A DNA stretch of 64,000 nt from Xiphydria camelus (Eukaryota; Arthropoda; Insecta; Hymenoptera; Xiphydriidae): contig OY783199.1 in the NCBI GenBank assembly GCA_963678675.1, positions 20,832,909 to 20,896,908 of the forward strand, read 5' to 3'. Under the pieces are notes generated by a model, which did no database searches, had not been told where the DNA came from, and saw only the letters and a list, made by a program, of their open reading frames with translations. A program made the position numbers and the translations under genes. Numbering within the stretch: the first letter of the stretch is position 1; each line of letters opens with the position of its first letter. Positions 36,301 through 51,300 of the stretch are shown one piece after another.

Positions 36301-39300
36301 TGCTCCCTATTCTTCACAGTGTACTTGCGCAGGATGGTTACTAGGGTATAAGTATGTACAAGAAAAATGGTATATGATTATCAATTCCAGTGGCCAAAAC
36401 TGGCTCTAAAGTGCCTTATCGTATTGTTGCTGGGACGATCGAATTCAAAATGTCTCACCTTGCTCGATGCCGTAGAGACGATTCGTGGTCATCATCGTAC
36501 CTTGCAAATCGTTCGAATCTTTGATTTCTGAAACTGGGAAAATCTCGTTCAACTATTTAAAATATATATCCTTATCGCGACCGTAGTTAAGCCCTAGCGA
36601 AGAAAGCTCTTGTTTTAAACGAACAAGATCACCAAAAGAGCTGTTACGTGTTACAGTCAGAAGATTTACACGAAGTGTTATTTCTGCTGTTTAATATTTA
36701 TCCCACCGAGCAATAAAATCTTATCATTATTATAGTCGGAAGAATAAGTATTGATCAAATTAAATAACAACCCGCAAATAGATAAAAGTAGAAGCGGGGG
36801 ACGCCCAGATAGACATCTGATGGTATGTTGAATACAATATGATGGCATTTTTAATACTGAAAAATGATGGCATAATTGTGCATAGATGCGTCCGCGTATT
36901 GTATACATTTTGTAAGCATATAACGACAGCATGAAATGCTTAGAAAATTGCACCAATATGCATAAAATTGTAGCCAAATTACGCACCATATTTGGATTAC
37001 TATGCAGTTGAATGTCGAAAGTATGCTGTTTATTATTTTTGTTTACATATTTTCTACAATTTAGTAACACAGAACCGTATCATAAATTTCAGCATTTTAT
37101 ACTCTTATAGTGACATCTTAACGCGGGAATAAAAATTCTAAATACTATTTTCAGCAGTGCTCTCTATTTAGGTGCTTTTCTCTTCTATTGGGGATTATAA
37201 TCATTATTCATTTCTCATACATACACGCTGCGTAAAGGTTGTCGTATTTCTCCCCGGTAGCTGGTTTATTCGCCCCGATCAAACGGGATTTTTCATCTAT
37301 TATCGTGGTTGTCAAATCTGTCCAAAGCTGAAAAATCGAACAAATCGATATTATGCCTACTCGCATCTTCATATTTTACCTCGCATAATTTCCTTTCGAC
37401 TCACAGTTCTGAGGTAGGTCTGCAGATCGCCTCGACAACAGTATTCCACTATCAGCATCGGATCGCTGTCCATCTTACAATATCCCATTAGAGACACGAC
37501 ATTCGGATGATCGCCGGCCGATTTCATAATCAACATTTCCTGTTGGAAGTTCTTTATGCTGTCGGCTGTAGGATTATCTGAAAGTATTGTACGTACGTGC
37601 ATTTGAAAGAATATCTAAGCTGCACTGACGGATAAAACGAAAAACTTTACGCGTCCCTATTGAAAAAGTATCATAGATTCTCATAAAAAAAACTTGTAAA
37701 ATTTCCATAGAATTCCCATGGGAATTTGACGTGCTTCAGACACGGTAACTCCAGAGACCCTCCAATCAAAATCTAAGAGAGATAAATGGGAATGTATCGG
37801 ATTCTATGTGTATCTGTTGAAACAAATGAAATCTTGTAAGGTTCTATTACTTATTATAAATAGAACGACGTGTACAGTGTACGTGTACGTGACTTTATTA
37901 TCTTTATGGAATTCAACTTGATTTTACGGATACATATAAAATTCGGTATAAATCCCTATTCATCATCATAGATACGCATAGAATTCAATGAATTCCTATT
38001 CGTCCTTCTCAAACTTTTCTAAGTGCCAAAAGCACATGAGAAATAGAAATTGTCTATGGCAGTCCATGGGATCTTTTCAATAGGGACGATACCTTTTAAC
38101 ATTTTCACTGCTACGTCGATGACGCGTCCGTGTTCGTCCTGTATTGATGCGAGTCTGACCACTCCGAAAGCACCACCTCCCAAAATCTCTTTAATCTTTA
38201 GCGTCTCGATCTTTACCTTGAATTCGTCCCACGGTACCATAAATCCATCATTGGTATCGATCTCGTAGTCAATCTTCATGGCGTCCTTCATTTCCTCGAA
38301 GGTATCGACCTTCGGATTGCGACTCTATGGATCGTCATTTTACTTATTCTTCAACTTTTCCGGTTTATTCGATGATCCCTCGAACTAATTTTTCTCACTC
38401 TCTCTCTCTCTCTTTCTCTATACTCATCTCTTTATTTATTGCTGCACTAAATTTTCGCGGTACAAAAACTTGCCTTGAAATACTTGCGTTTGCTCTCGCG
38501 TCGCTTCTTCTTCTTATGTCGGATGGATCCATAGATAACTCCCACGAAGATTACGATAAATGCTGTAACGGATACGACGATGACGACTCGATCGAAAGAT
38601 GAGTTGTCTTTTGACAGCTTTGGTTTTTCCGTCGGTTCTGCATATCCGTAAAAAAAGAAAAGGAAAAATTATCAGAAAGCTTTGCAAATGTAACGTTACT
38701 TTACGAGTGACGATAATTTCAACGTAGTTGAACTCGTTCGGCTCGATGGTCACATACTTTCGATAATTTCAGGAATAACAATCGTTTTTGCGGTACTGTT
38801 AGCGTCTCGCAAACGCACGAAGATGCCAATTTTGATCTTGAAGTTCCTATTAATATTCTTGAAATGGGCTTCGGTCGCGTTCTGAAAAGAGAAGGGGACA
38901 TCATTAAACTTTTGAGTTGTTAAAAAGTTACACGGAGAAAAATGAAATTAAAATAACGAGCGTTGGATGCGCATATTTTGGCACTATATGTTTCTTGTAT
39001 GGATTTACGTACGCTTTGTATGTGTCACCGTAGTGACAATTCAAAATTATGAAAAATATTGCCATACAGAATAGCATTTCATTTTCTGCGCATAGCAAAC
39101 ATTAATCTAATATGGTACATTTTAAGATAATTTGGCATTTTGCAATACAGTCATCGTGGCATTTTCTATAGTACAGCCACTGATATTCTTTATAATACAG
39201 CTAATTGACATATTTTATAATACCGGCATATGGCGGTTTGTACAATACAATCATTGGCATTTATCACCGGCTCCGTACGGTCTTTCAAATTATCTGAAAA

Positions 39301-42300
39301 TATGCGATATTGTATTGAAGCGCTTGCTATACGTCGAGAATGTAATATTATTATTCTGCATGGCAATATTTTTCATAGTTTTGAGTTATCACTGCAGTGC
39401 CATACAAAGCATACGCGTAATGCCATACAAAAAGCATACCATGTGAGGCTAAGCTTAATCGTCAGGAAAGAAACTTCAATCACTAATATCTCGTTATTTA
39501 TGAATTTTAAGCCTGTATCAATATGAGACTTTATTGCAGATAAAAACGTAATCTCCAAAAAAGTATGATACAAATATAAACACCAAAGGCTCACAGGTAA
39601 TGAGATAATAGTGATTGAAGTTTCTTTCCTGGCGAGTAAGTTTAGTCTCATATGATATAGTACCAGAATCCGGGCATCCAATGCTCGTCATTTCAACTTC
39701 ATTTTTCTTCTCGTGTACCTGTAATTTACTTACACCGGGGAGAGTATCTTCAATGATGGTTTTACCGCGTTGAATGCAGTAAATGGTGTAATTATCGGGA
39801 ATCAAGAGCGGCTTATCCCACAACACCGTAAAGTTCTTCGACGTGCCGTTTAAGTACGTCCCCTTCACTCGTAATCCTTGCACTTTTTCAGGTGCTATAG
39901 CACATGGAAATATGAAAATGTATAAACACGAATAGCGAAATTTGCCTTTATTCGTATGCATATACGTACCTATATGTAAATGACGAACGCATTCGAGCTG
40001 CGTCATGTCCCATAACTGATTGTAATATTTTGGCGGTATACTCACGACAAAATGTTATATTTCGGTGCCACTTTACGCAGATAGGAGTCTTGAAGGTCAC
40101 GGAAACCTCTTCGCTCTCCATCGAGTTATCTTCATTGCTCCCTCTAATTTTCACCTCGTTGATTGTTTCATATGCGAGGGGTTTTACTCGAAATCGAAAT
40201 TCATTCGAGGATCGCTAAAATAAAGAAGCAACAGTAGTGGTGCGGTAATCTTTTTCTCATTAACATTATGAACTTAATAATATTCATACAGTGAAACTCG
40301 TTTAACCCTAGAGCGGTACACATGGGTCACAGGTGCCCAGAAGGTTTCTGATATTTTTGGCTTCTTCCGATATTGCTCTTCTTCTACAGCTCGTAGTTTG
40401 TTAACTAATTAATAATTGCGTCTTCCGTCGATTCCTACGTATAGCTTACAGTCTGGCGTTTCGATTTCACATATCTTGAAAGCAAAAATAAAATTACAGA
40501 CAAGAGTTATAGCGCTTTCCGTCGGCTGGGTACCTATGACCCATGTGTACCGTCATAGGGTTAAGATACTCGTACGAACCAACGGACCGAGGGAATTAGA
40601 TTCTCGCCTAATAATGCATAAAAAGCCAGTGTCCATTGTATATTAGAGCTATTTCTAACTCTTATTTTAGCTATTTCTAATAGTTTTTAATTATTCTAGA
40701 AAACTTCAGTTTAGGATTTTAAAATAAAGAGTCATTTTGTTTTTCTTTTACAAAATTATATTGAGTTACTGTTTGTAATAATACAAAAATGCCTTTATAC
40801 AGATTACTCTCTCACAAATCGAAAAAGACAATAACGAAAAATTATTGCTAACATTTCAGTCTGTGTCTGTTTTTTCTTTCTTTTTTAGAGACACATGGTT
40901 AACGGATTGCACAGGCACTGTGTTTCGTATATTAAAACGGGTCTTTTGACATCAAAGGACCAATAATGGTCTTAGTATATTAAGCGGGATCGTACCTAAT
41001 CATCCGGCGGGTAATTTTACACAGGTTTAATAGGCATTCTTCAAGAGACCAACAAAAATTCATATCTTTTAAGTGAGATCGTATTTTAAGTAGGCGTATC
41101 AGCTTCAGAGAAGAAAGCCGTCCATTCGATATAATAGTTGTATTTCAAAAATGAATTAGAGAGTGTAATCAACGATTTTCAAGAAGATTGACGCAACGTT
41201 TATCGTCATTCGTACCTTGAATTCATAGTCCCGGAGCTCGGCGGGTAGCTTGTTCCACTTGTATTTATAATAACAGCTGCGATCTGTAATCGAAGAAATA
41301 GTACGTACAGTGAATATTGTAGAAAAGTCGATTCCACTAATCGTGAAAGAGTGTAATGTGCCAAACAAATTTCAGAACATGCAGTAATTCACGAACAAGC
41401 CAATAAGAGTACCCGTCATTAACGTCTCTACAATTTCCATCGAATTACTTTCGAAATAATTAACTGTCCATCTAAATATTTGCTTCCTGAGTGAACGAGT
41501 CTGACCTGATTTTTACTCGACCTTGATCGGTGAACTACTTACCGTCACCCGGGGTGAACTCGAATACACCAGTCAAGAATCGTGGGTCGCTCTCAGTAGT
41601 AACGAACTCCACCAAGGAAATGTTTTTCACGCTATCCGGTTGATGATCGACTGTATGATGCAACAAAAAATATATGCTCGTAGTGAAAACGAAAATTAGG
41701 GGAGACCGAGGTAAGTTGATACATGAAGTTGGCCCCTTCTTGACATGGAAAATAATGAGAACGGGGGGCCAACTTCCGGTCTCCCCTACATATTGTATGT
41801 CAAAGTTGAGACGCGCAATACCTTTGTCAGTGGTGATAATGGGTGAAACTTCCGGCTGAGACAAGCCTCTCTCGGTTACTCGGTACAATCGAAATTGATA
41901 TCGATGATTAGCGGTCAAATTCTCCGAAAATGTGAATTGTCCGAAGCTCTGTAGAAGAAAAATATTTATAGTTTTTATGATTGCGATACTTCTTCTAAAC
42001 TACTTTCGTTTTACATGAGGAATGTTAAGAACACTTGTATCGAGTGTCATGTATTTCTTAAAAGCATCTCGTATAATTGAAGCCAAAGAACGTGCAATTT
42101 AACTTGCACAAGCTATTATGCGATACAATTTCAGCAATCTTGCGAAAAAAGCTAATAAGTAACTTGCATTTCTTTCTTTGCACAAGCTTCCATGTGACAG
42201 AATCGCATCATTCTTATGGAAATATCTTACAAGATTTGTCACTGCCTCGAAAATTCAACTTACTGCTTTTAGCGATGACCAACTTGCCCCTTCGTCGTGG

Positions 42301-45300
42301 CTCAGCTCCACCGCATAAATTCCGGGATTGTGGCGAATCGATATAATGTATCTGTTCTTGCAGTGCAAACTGACGTTCGCGTTCGCGACTTCCGGTAGCC
42401 TCGGGGGCTCTGCGCGAAAACGAATAAAGAAACAAACGTAATGCAGGCAGTTTGCGCTGCGGTAAAGCAGTATATCAATGGTCTTCCTCAAATCGAGTAG
42501 CGCGCTGCTTAACATATTATTATAGCGGACGCTGGCGTAAATCGCCTGTATTTTTAGCATCTTATTGTTTAAAGAACACTTCAGCTCGGCATCTTGAAAT
42601 ATATACGCACGCATCCGTCACATGGAAGCCGCGATCGCGCGCGACGTATGTGAATTCCTTCCGCTGTTGTATGCGTAGGAATACCTATAGGGTGGAGTGA
42701 AACTATTCCGAGCAGCTTCAACCACTATTATCTCGTTTCCTGTAAACTTTTGGACTAATTTGGTATAATACTTTTTTGAAGATCTCGTGTCGATCTACAA
42801 AAAAGGACTATACCAACATAAGCCAAAAGTCCACAGGTTGTCCGATAATCGTGGTTGAAGTTAACTGGAGTAGTATCGGTCTGCCCTACGTCGGAAGTGA
42901 AAAGCGAGAGAAGCGCATGAATCCAATAATCTACCGGATATTCTTGCTCTCTTTGAAATTATCGGGTGGTCAAGGGAACGACACCGTCCCTCGACGGGCA
43001 AATTAAAGTCTCCGGTAGACGATTTTTTGAGGGACTCCTTTTTGTCACACCTGGAGTCACATAAATACATTCCAAATACAGTACGCTTGTCAGGGTCGTA
43101 AACAGCTTAGTTACGCAATATTACAGCACCGACAACCTTGGCAAGTACAAAAGAGGCTCCCGCTTTGAGGACCTTGTATCGGTTCAGTGGTGTGTTAGTG
43201 CCGAGAATGTTATTACAACAATCATAATCTTCTCTCGCTTCTAAATGAATTTTAATCGGTTGAACGGTCGAACATCGCGTTAAAAACTCACCTTCGGATG
43301 AGGCGTCATGATGCTCATTTTTGCAGTTTTTGCAACAGGATGTCTGAAAGAGAAAAAATCGTTCAGACATACCACAAGCGCGCGTCTATGTGCGACAGAA
43401 TATCTCAAACTGGCTGCAATTATTACATAGGAGAGTTTCTCAAACTGATTTAAAACGTAAATTTGACGTTATGTCAGTTTCCCTTTCTCCCTCAAGAGAG
43501 AGTTTTTATCAAGATATGTTCTGAGAGTGACAACTCGATAGCGTCGATAGGAGGTACCTAATCCTTGGAAAAAGATGTAGCGAAAAGAACATGTTTGTAG
43601 GGAAAAGTACAATACTTAATTTGGCCCCTGCTTTCGATGATAAATCATGGTGAAGAGGGGTCATCTAAAGCATTCGGTTTTACTTATAAAGAAAGTTTTA
43701 CTTATAAAGAGATAGAGAAACTTCAATAACTACCATCTCATCACCTATGAGTTTTTGGCTGATATATGCATATTACTTTTTTTTAAATTACATTTTTATC
43801 TACAGTTAAGTCTTATACTGATATAGGCCAAATATTCATAAATAATAAGATGATAATGATTGAAGCTTCTTCCCTGGTGATTAATTTTAGCCTCACATGG
43901 TAATAGAGCAGGTGTTATGATAACAAAGGCTACCGTTAGCTTAAAAAACGCAAACCCTGCTGGCTAGCTTCGATTCGTTCCGTGCTTTATTTGAAAAAGT
44001 CATTCAGTTATAAACACCCCATCAAGAACTCTCTCGTACACAGAGAAAAAGAATTAGTTGGATCCACTGAAAATAACTTGCGGGGTCGCAAGTAATTATT
44101 CATTTATACCAATAAAACCGTTTAATACATCAAGTAAACATCTCTTCCTCATAATCACGTGGGATAGTGTGTGATTGCAAGGAAGAAATATTAAATTAAT
44201 ATGAAAAAAGATCACATTGATGTAAATAAATAATTACTTATGACCCCGCAAGTAATTATTAGTAGATCCAATTAATTCTTTCTCTCTGCGTATACACATG
44301 TATATATTTCCATTCTAAATTGCCGGAAGTTTGTAACAAAAGCAATCATCATCGGAAAATAGAATAGAAATCGAAGACCTTCAAGCATTGAAAATTGTTT
44401 TTTTTTAAATTGTCAATTTCCCTTTGTTGCGAAAATCTCTACTTTTTGCGGGAAGCTTTTCACACTCATTGCCGGGAACATTGTATATGTAATGAGACCA
44501 TGTCCCAGTTGCAACAAAATGTGCAGACTCTAAGGTGAACTTATCCGTTGTATCTCGATATGCCCCCTGACACCGTCAATAACTAGATACACCTAACAAT
44601 AACATTTTCCTCATTGGAATACCTATAATAGATTTTCATGACGCTCGCTCGGTCGTGTAGCATACGGAGTATGCCCAATAAGATAAATTTTGCAACCATT
44701 GCGGGCTTTAATTGCTCGCGAAATAAAAGCGTCGCGTGTGCGCGCGTCTTTCTTATTTACATTAATCGTACACCGTCTGCCTTACGGGTAAACTCTGTTT
44801 ACGCAGACGCGCGATAGTCAACATTTTCAGGTTTAATCATAAACTCGGAAAAGGTGATATGAGGAGAGCTTAATTCGATACTCTATACATGACTAACTTT
44901 TCGCCAGCGACTTCGTCCGCATGAATTTCAAAATAAATAGGAATTCCCGTACAAATTTCCATCCTCTATTCAAACCCCTTAAGGGATTTTCCAAACATCA
45001 TGAAACACGTCTTTCTTAATTTCTAACCCAAAGGCGAAATACCAATTTTCATGGATTAAGCTTCAAAAACGGATTTTCATACAAACTTACATCCCCTTTT
45101 TTACCACCTCAGTTGAAGAATTTCATAAAATCCTTTCTTCAGTGGGTGCTTAAATCACAAAAGAAATCTACTGTCCAAATTTCATGTCATTAACTTCAGC
45201 TGTTTCGGCTCGGCGTTGATGAATCAGTCAGTCAGTCAGTCAGGATACGTTCTTTTATACAGGGTATTCCAGGTTGAGCGAATATCCCATTGGTGAATTC

Positions 45301-48300
45301 CTTATGAAAATTTAAGACTTTATGTCTAATGAAAAAATGTCGAGGGGTAAAATATTTTAAAAATTATATATTACAATATTGTTAAAATATTAGAACAATG
45401 AATCATATTTACTGCATATCAAAGGTATCGCGTCTCTACCAATGTCGACTTGTAACCATAAATCGACCTGAAATATCAAAGCTGTGGCAAATTTACACCG
45501 GAATGAATTAAAATTGGTGAACTTAAATAATATTAACCTCAAGACGTTCTTTCATTAGAAAATAATAAAGTCTTAGGTTTTCATAAGGAGTTCACCATTA
45601 ACGAACATCCGCTCAACCTGGAACACCCTGTATGTACAGAAGATAACAGTGAGCTTGTGCAAAAGACCGATAAGGAATTTGTAAAAAGAGTTTGTCATAT
45701 CACCTCTTTTCTCTCTCCTCTTTGAGATCGCGTATAATCTAGTCATTCATGAATTCTCTTACCCCGAAGTCCAATCGTCATTAAAAGTTTCCGTGCAGTT
45801 TTGTTATACAGTAAAAAAGTGATGTTAATTTTTAACACCATTTCACCGATGTGAACCTATATGTATGTACCACATCCGGTGTCATTCAGTGTTATGCCAC
45901 TGTTATCTAACACCAAACAAAAGTGGTCTATATTGGTCCACACCGCAGAATTTCTCAAAGTGTACCTATCATTTATTTAGCTCGCTTACAATTGTAACGA
46001 AAGAAGAAGCTGCTTTTGCGCGCAAAATTATAAATGCGTCTACTCTTGCTCGTATCCATTACTACTGAAATCTACTGGCCTCCCATCCCGCGGTTCGCCT
46101 CTCGCGTGACCTCGCGAACTCCTGGGAGGCCAGACTGCAGGCCTGCTTCCGACGACTCGTATCGATCACCTATCGAACCGAATAAATGTAGAAACTGTCT
46201 AGACGAACGCAAAGTGTCGCTATCGTGAAGAAAAAAAAAAGGAATCGCACGTGAACCGGCAGATTATAATACGGCTCGGCTAGTAAGACGGTGAGTTCGA
46301 GACTCTCCGTTTAATATGTAACGATGGCGCAGGAAAAACATGGTTCGATGTTACCGAGATTAAATGATCCGATAGGTATGCCAAATGCCGGTTGCTATCG
46401 GTCATTCGGGCATTGTAAGTCGGACGCGACATAAATCATGCATGCGATGATGTCGCGTCGGTTCGCATTTGCGTTACGAAAACCAAACGATCATTGATCC
46501 GAGCTGTGTCGACGTAGAGTTTCCTGCGGATGATCGTGTATCGGGGATTCATGTACGGAGATCTATCGCAACGTGGTTACGTTTTTTTTTAATAAAAAAA
46601 ATATGGGTACTTGGCACCAAAAAAATTGAATTACAATATTCTTAAAATCCCTAATTTTTTCAAATTTTTATTGATATTAGTCAATAAAGCATACCATAAT
46701 GTCTTAACTCTCATAAGCGGGCAATCCTATGACAATATGAAACAATGAATTTATAAATTCACCTATTCATTTTTTGGTACGCTCTTACCCCACCTTACCT
46801 TACATCCAATTGATATTTACTTTAATCGAATAAATGTGCTCTTAGGATTTTTCAAAAGCATGTTCATTTTGATCAAACAAATTTTTTTCGCAGTCCATAT
46901 AAATATTATATACGGTTTTGGATTCGGAACAAAATCCAAAACCAGAAATCACAGATATCTATTTTAGCTCTCGATTCTCAAGAAATCGGGTATTCGGACT
47001 CTAATAAAGTTTAATTCACTACAATTCTATAGTATGAATCACGAATGGTTGTAGAAACAGTATACCGTTCAATGTCCTACGACGTTGCGACTACGTTTCT
47101 GTCATTCAGGGACGTCTTTGGTTAGTAGTCATTAGATGAACAAGCAGGTGTCCTTCGTTCCGTGCACCGTCTGCATTGGATCTTTAAACGATCGAACTAC
47201 CCGAGCGTAATGTGAAGTCTTCAGTACAGTGTTTCGGGCGAGTTAACGAAAAAAACAAGCATTTTTTATTGCTCCATCCAGTAGTGCTGAGATTCGAGCT
47301 TATTTTCAAGGATTTGTAGAGAGGAGACATTTCTATTTGTTGTTAATAATTGGATGAAGCAGTAAAAATTGTTGGTTTTTTTCCGTATTCGTCGACTGCA
47401 TTAACCGTTTATTAACCGTGTATTAACCGTATTTTGTTGGTATAATTTGAGTATGGTAACAAATTTGTATGATGTGGGTAAAATACGCTTATTAAATAAG
47501 CTAATCATACTTGAAAAGTACAGTATGTTTCGGAATTTTTCATACTCTAAAATATAGTGATATATTACTGATAAAATACTCGAACTATACTAAATTCATG
47601 CTAACATCTGCAGCGTTGAATATCGGCGATTTTCCAATATTATTACTGATAAAATACCCAAACTATACTAGAATAAATATCAAAAATTCCGAAATATCAG
47701 TACCATGGTATTTCGGTATTTTTTGGGTATGGTGAGATAAGACAGGGATGGACTATCTATTCTAATCATGAACATGTACAATGTTTAGTTGAGATACCAA
47801 TAAATAATGCCTATGTGCGCACGACAAACATTAAGCTATTCGTAGTTGAAGGACTTAACTTTAACGACGGCATCGTGTACCTTTAGTGCTCTTCCCCTAT
47901 CATCCCAACTTTTTCTACGCAAATACCATGCGGGCTTAGTTCCACACACCTCGAGCGTCGCATTACGAGCTGTAGCGGCGATAAATTTTTCGTGCGACGC
48001 GAAGGTGAACGTATTTAATGCACCTGTTTATTGCTTTCTACTGAACGTTAAGGCGGTTTTACGTATGACCGCATCCACAAGTGTTTCTCATGCCCCACAA
48101 TGACAAAACAAGTGAAACCAGCATTCGTCTGTTGCCTACATAACGAATCATTTTACTTCTACGGATATTATTTTACTTGATTTAGATGTATATTTATCTA
48201 ATTAACTCGTTGCGAGCCACTTTTTTATATGGTAGTCCCTTTAAATAGCGGTAAACCCATAAAGACAGAGGCCTACTATGAATTGCTAGTCACCCAGAGT

Positions 48301-51300
48301 AGCCCTAGAGGGTTAAAATATATACAAACCGTTGTGTAGAATTTACTCGCCAGCATAGCTGGTATCAAATTGGTAGGCGCACTCCGTCCGCTATGATTTC
48401 CTGTAATTTCGTGCTAATATTGGCAGTTAAAATCCGAACCAAATGAAACTATGTATTAGTCCGAGAAACAGCGGAAATCTCATTAATGGTTGAAATTACA
48501 GATGTTCCAATATAGTTTCAATACTGGTTTTTGTTTTTTCAAATAATCGAAGAAATAAACGTATTGTTTTATAAAATAAATAATAAACGTACAATAAATT
48601 TGGTTCGGATCTTGGCTTCCGGTATGACCATGAAATTACAGGAAACTACAGCGGATAAGGTGCGCCTACCAATACGGAATCAGCTACGTTGGCGTGAGTA
48701 TCGAAAATTAATAAGTATTATGGAAAAAGTTTATATATTATAAGATAGATCACCGCTCGAACAAATTGAAAAGTGGAAAACGTTTAATTTCAAGTCTTCC
48801 ACTTTTAAATAAAAGTAAGTTCTGCAATGATTTGTATATAAATTAATAAGTTTTATTCAAAAAGGTCAACAGACATCTGTTTAAATGAAATAAGCTTTAT
48901 TCCTGTCAATTCAATGTTTAACAATTAATAGACGGATGCACGTTCACTTGAATCTTAAGAGAAAATCTTGAATTGAAGAACTTTATCTCAGCGCGCGAAT
49001 CGACAAAGCGAGCCTAGCGTCAAAGAGTATAAACTCTCCACATATATAAGAATCCTAGAGACGCTTCGATTCGTGCGCGCCATCGTAGCAAACGTGCCGC
49101 GTTACCCTAAAAGTTATACGGACGACCAGTCCGACCGACTTATACAAAACTATTGCGTTTGCTCGACGCCGTTCCAGCGATACATGACAAAGTGACCCTT
49201 CAAATTTGAATTCGATGCGTGCTGATGATTCTAAATTTGTTCGGCGGCGAAATAACACGGGAAAGACGGGGGCAAATACGAAAAAGGCGCCGAAACGATG
49301 GAAAAAAATATACAGCACCCCCCCCCCCCCCCGCTTTACCTGCGTATACTTACGCAAGCGACAGACTGACAAAATATGTTCAATAAATATTTGATCGGTA
49401 AGCGCGTGTAAATACTCGTATTCGTAGATATGGTTAGACAGTAGAAAAGTGTGCCAACTGACATAAATAACGAAATATCAAAGACATCGCGTAATTACGT
49501 ATTTGAAATATACTTATTGGGGTACTTGAATAATTAGAAGCGGCACAATATTCCTATAATAGCGTATTACATTAAATTTATATACTCTTATATTCTGTAT
49601 CTATCCAAATAGCAGAAGATATCTACCTGTGATATACCTATATAAGATGCTATTATATATATATACTCACGTATCTAGAAAAGGATATTGTATATTATAA
49701 GTACTAACTGTTCTACCTGGCATAAGCCGGGTTATAACGGTAAGGATAAGTGATACAAGCATTGGCATGTATGCGACATTTATTATCATCACATCTTATG
49801 CAATGCCAGTAATTGTATCTCTTACCTTAATATTGATGGATCAAAGAAGTAGCGGAGTCTTGATTTTTTCACAGTAAATGTACATACTAAAATGTATTAT
49901 TACACGTGCAAATTTCAATATAGACCCCCCTATTCTCTCGTTTTGCAAAATACTGCCGTATCATTCCGCAAAACTTTCCTGTGATATCAGTTCTCATAAT
50001 TTATTTTCCCTCTAAACTTCTTTGTTACAATCGGTTCTCAATTGTGATCGCTAAAGTTAGCGTCTGGCGGGCGCAGTATACATAAATATTATCTACGGTT
50101 TTGGATTTATCAGACGGTTTTGGAGAACGCCGTCTAGGAGCGTCTCTATCGCACAATGAAGTATTTAATCGGTGGCCTACTTACTCGCATTTGAACGATT
50201 TTTATGTTAGGTTTTTTTGGTACAACCCTGCACATGCGCCCTATTCTCGCTCCGACCCCGTATACGTAGCATGTCAAATTAGCGAAGGAGTTTCGGTATG
50301 TGGCCTGCACTCCGGTTTATCAATGTCCAGTTAAATGTGTCAGATAACTATCTCACAGTTATTCGTATCTGACAGTTATCCGAATAGTAGCGTATTTCAA
50401 TACTGTTTTATCTGTCAGTTATGAACACTGTCTTGAAGCATTCCGATTGGTTTAATTTCCGCTAAAGAACGCGGGCTATTCAAAGCTCCCTCAAATTAAA
50501 ACTCATGCATTTTAGAAATCCTCGTCGTGGCATATTTCTTTCTTTATGCGTATATTCCTGTAGAAGGAAGGTCACTCGAGGATTGAGATAGGGTAGGTAG
50601 GGAGAGAAAACTGTTGACACACAGCAACATCACTGCAATATTGCAAGCAAACTTTGCAACAACATTATAGCAACATTATAGCAATATTTTATATCAACTG
50701 TTACTATAAAATTACTCAATTGTGGATCTTCAGAGCTAGAGAATATTATTATCTTCCATATATTACTGTACTTATATATATACACTGATCATAAAATGTA
50801 TATGAATCATGGAGCGTAATAGAGCCCGTGCTGTAGCAATACGAAAAAACTTTTATTCGACGTGAACAATTTCTCCCAATATGCATAGTCTCGCTACATC
50901 GAAAAGTAAGATCGAAAGAAATAATTGCTCACATGGAAAAAATATTTTCTCGAATAAAATCAGTGTTATTGAATAATAATGTTACACATATATATAGTGA
51001 TGTCCACTTAATAAATTAATGTCCCTGAAATCTTTTCAAACATTACAAAAGTAAGACTACAATGGGACTTTTCTGATACCTGTCGGTTACATGCTCGTCA
51101 TGTTCCTGAAACCTTTCTGAAAGGTGTTGTGCTATGAGGGACAGTTATAATAATGTAATCCTAACGAAATGATTATCAGATCGGAAACAGAAGGTAAAAA
51201 TTGTTGATGCAATTTTACCGTCATTATGCAGATACGCTTGCAATTATGGGGATACGCTTGCATCTCACATGCTAACATTTTACAATACTTATATTTGAAG

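Noticed and set aside
37381..37405. GTGAGT donor ending torso exon 12 at 37405
   Set aside because: It leaves phase 0 and puts a stop in the next exon. The GTAAAA donor at 37379 gives an open frame through the kinase insert.
39125..39262. Array of short similar units resembling a CRISPR-like spacing
   Set aside because: The units are degenerate and contiguous, with no unique spacers, and the genome is eukaryotic. It is a tandem repeat.
49055..49372. 105-codon minus frame with a glycine run
   Set aside because: The glycines are the poly-C tract; the frame is within torso intron 1.
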